From the NCBI GenBank assembly GCA_023440945.1, contig JAEZRL010000300.1, positions 1 through 6,898 of the forward strand: 6,898 bases of DNA. The letters run 5' to 3'. Every line of letters begins with the position of its first letter. Within the stretch, counting starts at the first letter, position 1. The stretch is from Bacteroidota bacterium. GTDB lineage: Bacteria > Bacteroidota > Bacteroidia > Chitinophagales > Chitinophagaceae. The translations under genes were made by a program, and so were the position numbers. The notes beneath the pieces are model-generated. The model had not been told where the DNA came from. It saw nothing but the letters and a program-made list of their open reading frames with translations, and did no database searches. This document shows, piece by piece, positions 1 to 4,814 of this stretch.

Positions 1-1
1 T

Positions 2-967
2 ATAATGAAGAATTATGAATTGATCAAAACAGAGTTGTTGAATAAAGGTATTGTAAAAGCAATCTGCAAAAACAGTTTGGGTGTTACGGTTGATGGAAGC
101 AGTGTTTCCGGTTATTCATCTGAAGGCGCAAATAAAGAACAGGAGAATATAAATTTTTCGAGAGTAGGAGCGTATGGAGATTTTATAAAAACACTTGACC
201 TGACTTTACTGGATGGACGTGATATTGATATTACAAATTATCCTGCTGACAGCGCATCTGTTTTATTGAATGAAACTGCGGTGAGGAAAATGGGATTAAA
301 AAATCCTGTAGGTAAATACATACAACGTGGACAAGAAAAACGTATGATCGTTGGTGTTTTTAAAGATTTTATTATTGGCTCCCCTTATGAAAATGTAAAC
401 CCGATGATCGTGATAGGAACGAAATACTGGACGTATAATCTTGTTATGCGTTTCAATAGTAACAACTTCTCAAAAAATCTTTCTGCAGCGGAACAGGTTT
501 TTAAAAAATATAATCCTGCTTATCCTTTCACTTATCATTTTGTAGATAAGGAATACGAGCAAAAATTCAGTGATCAGAAACAAACAGGAACACTTGCCGC
601 ACTGTTTGCAGGATTAACGATTTTAATCTCCTGTCTTGGTTTGTTTGGTCTTGCTGCCTATATGGCTGAAAACCGTACAAAAGAAATCGGCATTCGTAAA
701 GTGCTGGGTGCAAGTGTTGCAGGCATTGCAGGAATGATCTCAAAAGAATTCATCGTGCTTGTTATAATCTCTATTGTTATTGCAACACCTATAAGTTGGT
801 TCGTAATGAACAAATGGCTGCAGGATTATACCTACAGGATGAAATTAGGTTTTGATATATTTCTTTTGGCAGGAGTATTAGCAATCTTGATAGCGCTGAT
901 AACAGTAAGTTTCCAGGCTATAAAAGCTGCCATTGCTAATCCTGTGAGGAGTTTAAGGAGCGAATAA
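2..967 (+). CDS. MacB/FtsX-type ABC transporter permease, C-terminal part (5' end outside window)
   Basis: This is the C-terminal ~320 residues of an inner-membrane ABC permease. The frame is open to the left edge, so the first ATG (position 5) is an internal Met and not the start: residues KNYELIKTELLNKGI line up with KNFEVIKHELLSSGI at residues ~468-482 of the next gene. About 460-470 N-terminal residues are therefore missing. Counting from that Met, residues 1-190 are the second periplasmic (MacB_PCD-like) domain, with SVLLNETAVRKMGLKNPVGK and IVGVFKDF as typical landmarks. Helices lie at ~197-219, 249-267 and 283-303 (FtsX module), with the cytoplasmic motif ENRTKEIGIRKVLGAS at ~222-237 that in this family contacts the ATPase. 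It ends in SLRSE followed by tandem TAA stops. The substrate is unknown; the family includes macrolide/peptide exporters and lipoprotein-release systems. It is the closest paralogue of the downstream permease. Confidence 0.93.
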   Translation: MMKNYELIKTELLNKGIVKAICKNSLGVTVDGSSVSGYSSEGANKEQENINFSRVGAYGDFIKTLDLTLLDGRDIDITNYPADSASVLLNETAVRKMGLKNPVGKYIQRGQEKRMIVGVFKDFIIGSPYENVNPMIVIGTKYWTYNLVMRFNSNNFSKNLSAAEQVFKKYNPAYPFTYHFVDKEYEQKFSDQKQTGTLAALFAGLTILISCLGLFGLAAYMAENRTKEIGIRKVLGASVAGIAGMISKEFIVLVIISIVIATPISWFVMNKWLQDYTYRMKLGFDIFLLAGVLAILIALITVSFQAIKAAIANPVRSLRSE

Positions 968-1029
968 TAATCTCAACTATGATTATTCATATTGTAAAGA
1001 TTGTCCCGATTCAATATAAACAAGCATAA

Positions 1030-1056
1030 AATCATTCAAACCATAAAAATCTTCGT
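1030..1056 (+). repeat. 9-nt tandem repeat in the leader of the second permease
   Basis: Three adjacent 9-nt units occupy 1030-1038, 1039-1047 and 1048-1056. They fit AA(T/C)Cnnnnn: AATCATTCA, AACCATAAA, AATCTTCGT. Two weaker units can be fitted upstream at 1012-1029. The last unit ends exactly 6 nt before the ATG at 1063. No Shine-Dalgarno sequence is present between the array and the start. The same 9-nt phasing with the same 6-nt spacing precedes the permease at 4815. I recall similar AATC-based 9-nt repeats before genes in other Bacteroidota genomes, but could not check this. The rest of the 95-bp gap is AT-rich with no recognisable promoter. Confidence 0.55.
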
Positions 1057-1062
1057 TCAACA

Positions 1063-3414
1063 ATGTTTAGAAATTATTTCAAAACAGCATGGAGAAACCT
1101 TTTCAGAAACAAAGGTTTTTCTATTACAAACATCCTTGGTTTAACCATCGGTATTGCATGCACCGTTTTTATTTTATTGTGGGTATATGATGAACTCACT
1201 TACGACAGGTTTCAGAAAAACTATGATAATATTTACCAGGTTATCGCAAACAGGGATTTTAATAACCAGGTTTTTACCGACAGGAGCATGGCAATGCCAC
1301 TTGCGAATGCACTTGAAAACAGTTCGCCACAAATAAAGCATGCTGTTGTTACCACTTATCAGCAACAAAATCTTCTTGCTTATAATAACAATAAAATAAA
1401 GAAAGAAGGTTATATAGTAAGCGATCATTTCTTTAATATTTTTTCGTGGCAGTTTGTAAAGGGAAACGCTGCAACTGCGCTGAAAGAACCAAACTCCATT
1501 GTACTAACAGAAGATGCTGCGAAAGCCTTTTTTGGGAATGCAGATCCCCTCAATAAAATCCTCACAGTTGATAACAACAATAGTGTAAAGGTTACGGCAG
1601 TGGTTAAAGATCCACCTGGCAATTCTACTTTTAAGTTCGATTGGATCATGCCTTTCAATTACAATGATCCTGGGACAAAAGCTTCAATGAATGAATGGAT
1701 AAATTCTTCGTGGAATGTGTTTATACAAACTGTATCCAATGCTGATACCTCTTTATTAAATAAAAATATCACGAAAATAAAAAGGTCGCATGGCAATGAT
1801 GAGATCAGCAGTTATTTTGTTTTCCCGATGAGCCGTTGGCATTTGTACAGTGATTTTGAAAATGGTAAGAACACTGGCGGCATGATTGAATATGTTCGTC
1901 TGTTTTCAATTATTGCAATTATTATTTTACTGATTGCCTGCATTAACTTTATGAACCTGTCCACAGCAAGAAGTGAAAAACGTGCAAAAGAAGTTGGCAT
2001 CAGAAAAACATTGGGCTCAAATAAAAAACAATTGATAGCACAATTTTTTTGTGAGTCATTCATCTTAACATTTATTGCTTTTATTCTTGCAATCATTGCC
2101 GTTATTGCCTTGTTGCCGTTGTTCAATTTAATGGTTGATAAGCATCTTTCCTTAAACGTAACGCAGCCGTTATTCTGGATAATGGCTTTAGGAATTATTT
2201 TGTTTACTGCATTTGTTGCCGGTAGTTATCCCGCATTATATCTTTCTTCATTTAATCCCGTGAAAGTTTTAAAAGGAACTATTGTTTCCGGAAAGAAAAC
2301 AATATTGCCAAGGCATGTACTGGTTATTTCGCAATTTGTTATTTCTATTTTACTTATTTCTGCAACCATAATTGTTTACAAGCAAATACAACATACAAAA
2401 GACCGTGACATGGGGTATAATCCCAACGGCCTTGTAATGGTTCCGTCAACGCCTGATACCGATAAAAATTTTGAAGTTATCAAGCATGAGTTACTTTCAT
2501 CCGGCATTATAACAGGTGTTACAAGAACATCATCTCCCATAACAGAAGTTTGGTGGAATACAGGTGCACCTGATTATGACGGAAAACCTGCCAATTCGCA
2601 AATCATTATGGGAGGTTTAGGAACTGATGTTGACTTTTCACAAACAATGGGCGTAAAAATTCTACAAGGTCATGATTTTACCGGAACGCCTGCCGATACT
2701 ACATCAATGATTTTGAATAAAGCTGCGGTTGATGCAATGAAACTTAAAAACCCAATCGGTATGCAAATGCGTTATGGCAAAACATATACGGTGATAGGTG
2801 TTACAGACAATGTGATCATGACTTCCCCTTTCGAGCCTGCTTATCCTATGCTTATGCTGTATAATAGCAGCAATTCCAGCACTAACACAATGCGCATAAA
2901 AAGCGGAATACCCGCACAAAAAGCAATTGCATTCTTAGAAAACGTGTTTAAAAAATATAATCCATCCGTTCCATTTGAATACAAGTTTGTTGACCAGGAA
3001 TTTCAGAAGAAATTTTTAACAGAAGAATTGATAGGCAAGCTCACAAATATTTTTTCCGCGCTGGCTATTTTTATTTGTTGTCTTGGTCTTGCAGGCTTAG
3101 CATCCTTTACTATCGAAAAACGTTTTCGTGAAATGGGTGTGCGCAAAGTATTGGGTGCAAGTGTTCAGCAACTACTTATGCTTATCTCAAAAGAATTTTT
3201 AAAGCTTGTTGTAATTGCATTTCTAATTGCGGTACCGCTTACATACTGGATGATGAGTAACTGGCTCGAAAATTATACTTACCGTATTGGCATCAGTGTT
3301 TGGGTTTTTGTTATTGTAGGCGTTGCGATGTTTGCATTAACATTAGTTGTGGTATGTTTAAATACGATTAAAGCTGCAACAGGTAACCCTGTAAAAAGCT
3401 TAAGAACAGAATAA
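1063..3414 (+). CDS. MacB/FtsX-type ABC transporter permease, complete (783 aa)
   Basis: Inner-membrane permease subunit of a type VII (mechanotransmission) ABC transporter. Two homologous halves are visible. Half one: amphipathic start MFRNYFKTAWRNLFRNKG, TM1 ~20-41, periplasmic MacB_PCD-like domain ~43-278, then an FtsX module with TM2 ~279-300, TM3 ~330-353 and TM4 ~370-394. The coupling motif EKRAKEVGIRKTLGS is at 305-319. Half two: TM5 ~418-438, periplasmic domain ~445-658, then TM6 ~660-682, TM7 ~711-731 and TM8 ~744-765, with EKRFREMGVRKVLGAS at 685-700. The length is normal for the double-FtsX permeases of Bacteroidota. One chain carries two modules, so it could form the whole transmembrane unit alone. 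The start is well supported because MF(R/K)NYFK also begins the third permease. It has no ATPase domain and must borrow one encoded elsewhere. Export or mechanical work on envelope substrates is likely; the substrate cannot be told. Confidence 0.96.
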   Translation: MFRNYFKTAWRNLFRNKGFSITNILGLTIGIACTVFILLWVYDELTYDRFQKNYDNIYQVIANRDFNNQVFTDRSMAMPLANALENSSPQIKHAVVTTYQQQNLLAYNNNKIKKEGYIVSDHFFNIFSWQFVKGNAATALKEPNSIVLTEDAAKAFFGNADPLNKILTVDNNNSVKVTAVVKDPPGNSTFKFDWIMPFNYNDPGTKASMNEWINSSWNVFIQTVSNADTSLLNKNITKIKRSHGNDEISSYFVFPMSRWHLYSDFENGKNTGGMIEYVRLFSIIAIIILLIACINFMNLSTARSEKRAKEVGIRKTLGSNKKQLIAQFFCESFILTFIAFILAIIAVIALLPLFNLMVDKHLSLNVTQPLFWIMALGIILFTAFVAGSYPALYLSSFNPVKVLKGTIVSGKKTILPRHVLVISQFVISILLISATIIVYKQIQHTKDRDMGYNPNGLVMVPSTPDTDKNFEVIKHELLSSGIITGVTRTSSPITEVWWNTGAPDYDGKPANSQIIMGGLGTDVDFSQTMGVKILQGHDFTGTPADTTSMILNKAAVDAMKLKNPIGMQMRYGKTYTVIGVTDNVIMTSPFEPAYPMLMLYNSSNSSTNTMRIKSGIPAQKAIAFLENVFKKYNPSVPFEYKFVDQEFQKKFLTEELIGKLTNIFSALAIFICCLGLAGLASFTIEKRFREMGVRKVLGASVQQLLMLISKEFLKLVVIAFLIAVPLTYWMMSNWLENYTYRIGISVWVFVIVGVAMFALTLVVVCLNTIKAATGNPVKSLRTE

Positions 3415-3424
3415 CCTCAACCAA

Positions 3425-3445
3425 CCCTTTCCACTATGGAGAGGG
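3425..3445 (+). repeat. Hairpin after the second permease (repeat-like, possible weak terminator)
   Basis: CCCTTTCC (3425-3432) pairs with GGAGAGGG (3438-3445) around the 5-nt loop ACTAT, giving 8 bp with one G-U pair. It lies 10 bp after the permease stop and is followed by AGTTTTAAAA, a poor U-tract, so termination is possible but not convincing. The arm sequences and loop length match the second hairpin at 3497-3521, so both look like copies of one extragenic element. Confidence 0.5.
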
Positions 3446-3496
3446 AGTTTTAAAAGGCTTATAAATATGAACAACTTTAAACTATAATCAAACTAA

Positions 3497-3521
3497 AAGT
3501 CCTTTCATTTAGAGAGGATTT
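3497..3521 (+). repeat. Second hairpin, just upstream of the repeat-protein gene
   Basis: Positions 3497-3506 pair with 3512-3521 around the loop ATTTA: 10 bp including two G-U pairs, with the core CCTTTC against GAGAGG. The right arm begins a 12-nt direct repeat: 3512-3523 and 3524-3535 agree at 10 of 12 positions (GAGAGGxTTTAx). The second copy overlaps the ribosome binding site and start codon of the next gene. Its GAGAGG (3524-3529) could pair with CCTTTC (3501-3506) instead of the first copy, so two mutually exclusive foldings can be drawn. Confidence 0.5.
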
Positions 3522-3526
3522 AGGAG
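3522..3526 (+). promoter_or_regulatory. Shine-Dalgarno sequence of the repeat-protein gene
   Basis: AGGAG lies 7 nt before the ATG at 3534, an ideal spacing, and supports that start. The permeases at 1063 and 4815 have no such site, which makes this gene stand out. The site lies at the second copy of the 12-nt direct repeat, so it may owe its presence to the repeat element. Confidence 0.6.
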
Positions 3527-3533
3527 AGGCTTT

Positions 3534-4736
3534 ATGAAAAAAACACTTTTTATTACCGTGCTATGCTGTGCATCTTTCATGTTTGTTTGTGCACAGAGAA
3601 ATGAAGTTTCTTATTCAAGATTGAACAACGTTTTTCAGATTAATGTGAAAGATGCGACTGGAAAGATGAGCCTTAAGGTGAATGGGGACGTATTGCTTGG
3701 AGATGACGATAAAAGCATTCGCGAAATATCACGAAATGGCTTTATTGATTATCGTATCAAAAATCAAACACTGAACATTAAGTCTGATGATAAAGGAAGC
3801 ATAACTTATACTGTTAACGGTGTTAAGAAAACCGATCTCAATACTGAAGACAAAGCGCTGCTTGAGCAATGCGTGGAAACACTGATTGATTACGGTATTG
3901 ATGCGGCCGATCGTGTACGAAGAATATTTGCAAAGAACGGATCGGCTGGGGTGCTGAATGAAGTAAATCGTTTTAAAAGTGATTTTGTAAAAGAGATGTA
4001 TCTATCATGGCTTTTGAAAAATCAAAACTTATCAAAAGATGAAATGATCACATTGCTGAACAAAGCTGATCAATACCTGGGCAGTGATTATTATAAATCT
4101 GAATTATTAAATGGTGTAATGACTTCTTTCCTTAGCGATGAAGCTACATCCGAGGCCTATCTCAGAACTGTCACTAATATAAAGTCTGATTATTATCAAT
4201 ATACTACCATCAATAATTTACTGAAAACATCATTGAATGAAAAACAGTTTGATGAAGTATTAGCTATAGTTGATCAAATGAAGTCAGATTATTATCAGTC
4301 TGAAGTTTTAAAAAATCTTTTGAATAATGCTGCTATTTCTAACAATAATTTTCCGAAAGTGATGAATATGGCTGCAAACATGAAAAGCGATTATTACAAA
4401 TCAGAGATCATTTCTGCTTTGCTTCAAAATAAAGACATCGGCAATGATCGCTATTCACAAACTATTGCAGCTATGCAAAGTATAAAAAGCGATTATTATC
4501 AATCGGAAATATTAAAGAAACTGATTGATGAGAACATAAAGGATGAGTCTGAATGGAGCAAATTAATTGCTTATGCAGGAAATATAAAATCTGATTCTTA
4601 CCAATCAGAAGTTCTGATACGAATCGCTGATAAAATGCCAGATAGCGAATCATTGAAAAATGAACTTACAAATGCAGCAAAAAAAATCCGTTCTGATTAT
4701 TACTATGGCAGAGTGAAAAGAGTACTTGATAAGTGA
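3534..4736 (+). CDS. Exported protein with eight ~34-residue SDYY helical repeats (400 aa), function unknown
   Basis: A secreted or periplasmic protein with no assignable activity. Residues 1-20 form a signal peptide (MKK, hydrophobic core, VCA before Q21); signal peptidase I cleavage after A20 is more likely than a lipobox. Residues ~25-100 look beta-rich, with alternating polar and hydrophobic strands. From ~137 to 400 there are eight units anchored on SD at residues 149, 184, 218, 251, 285, 319, 353 and 387, spaced 33-35 residues. A typical unit begins KSDYYQSEVLKNLL, then a loop and a second helix, suggesting a right-handed alpha-solenoid like TPR or HEAT but without their consensus. I recall a similar beta domain plus SDYE-type repeats fused to BlaR1/M56 peptidases or standing alone in other bacteria; this is from memory. 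No catalytic motif or membrane helix is seen after the signal. It may be a protein-binding scaffold. Its position between permeases hints at an envelope role, which is inference. Confidence 0.9.
   Translation: MKKTLFITVLCCASFMFVCAQRNEVSYSRLNNVFQINVKDATGKMSLKVNGDVLLGDDDKSIREISRNGFIDYRIKNQTLNIKSDDKGSITYTVNGVKKTDLNTEDKALLEQCVETLIDYGIDAADRVRRIFAKNGSAGVLNEVNRFKSDFVKEMYLSWLLKNQNLSKDEMITLLNKADQYLGSDYYKSELLNGVMTSFLSDEATSEAYLRTVTNIKSDYYQYTTINNLLKTSLNEKQFDEVLAIVDQMKSDYYQSEVLKNLLNNAAISNNNFPKVMNMAANMKSDYYKSEIISALLQNKDIGNDRYSQTIAAMQSIKSDYYQSEILKKLIDENIKDESEWSKLIAYAGNIKSDSYQSEVLIRIADKMPDSESLKNELTNAAKKIRSDYYYGRVKRVLDK
3942..4733 (+). repeat. Coding tandem repeat array, eight units of ~102 nt
   Basis: The SD dipeptide recurs at nucleotide positions 3978, 4083, 4185, 4284, 4386, 4488, 4590 and 4692, giving steps of 105, 102, 99, 102, 102, 102 and 102 nt. 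The conserved core is (K/G/R)SDYY(Q/K)SE(V/I/L)L. The first unit (SDFVKE), the third (SDYYQY), the seventh (SDSYQS) and the last (SDYYYG) are the most divergent. The serine of the core is encoded by AGT, TCT, TCA and AGC in different units, so the array is old and held by selection on the protein rather than freshly expanded. Confidence 0.88.
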
Positions 4737-4743
4737 CAAATGT

Positions 4744-4764
4744 CAATGGGCAATGGGCAATCGT
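4744..4764 (+). repeat. CAATGGG heptamer tandem in the gap before the third permease
   Basis: Two exact copies of CAATGGG (4744-4750 and 4751-4757) are followed by a degenerate third, CAATCGT (4758-4764). It lies just after the TGA of the repeat-protein gene. The function is unknown; it may be a dispersed extragenic repeat or a slippage product. Confidence 0.55.
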
Positions 4765-4772
4765 GAAATATA

Positions 4773-4808
4773 AATCAGCATAATCATATAAATCGTATAA
4801 ATACCTGT
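4773..4808 (+). repeat. 9-nt tandem repeat in the leader of the third permease
   Basis: Four adjacent 9-nt units lie at 4773-4781, 4782-4790, 4791-4799 and 4800-4808. The first three fit AATCnnnnn and the last is AATACCTGT. Units two and three differ at one position. The array ends 6 nt before the ATG at 4815, exactly as in the leader of the permease at 1063. There is no Shine-Dalgarno sequence between array and start. Whether it serves in translation, transcription or nothing cannot be told from the sequence. Confidence 0.6.
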
Positions 4809-4814
4809 ACAGAA

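Noticed and set aside
5..7. ATG at position 5 as the start of the first gene
   Set aside because: The frame is open upstream and the residues that follow align to the middle of the full-length permease, so this is an internal Met.
966..987. AT-rich inverted repeat after the first permease (7-bp stem, 8-nt loop) as a terminator
   Set aside because: The stem is AATAATC/GATTATT with one G-C pair, overlaps the stop codon, and lacks a following U-tract, so it is too weak to call.
1154..1336. 60-codon frame on the + strand inside the second permease
   Set aside because: It lies wholly within the conserved N-terminal coding region of the permease in another frame, with no ribosome site and no recognisable protein features.
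1812..2126. 104-codon minus-strand frame
   Set aside because: It is antisense to the FtsX module of the second permease; long antisense frames are expected opposite such coding sequence, and the product resembles no family.
3462..3469. TAAATATG as a Bacteroidota -7 promoter element (TAnnTTTG)
   Set aside because: It has one mismatch to the consensus and no TTTG element at the expected distance upstream; such matches are common in AT-rich DNA.
3534..3596. Lipoprotein signal (Cys residues 11, 12 and 19) in the exported protein
   Set aside because: Cys11 and Cys12 lie within the hydrophobic core and Cys19 is preceded by MFV, which is not a lipobox; VCA before Q fits signal peptidase I better.
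3942..4733. CRISPR array, suggested by regular ~100-nt spacing
   Set aside because: The periodicity is a protein repeat within one open frame, with synonymous differences between units and no identical direct repeats.
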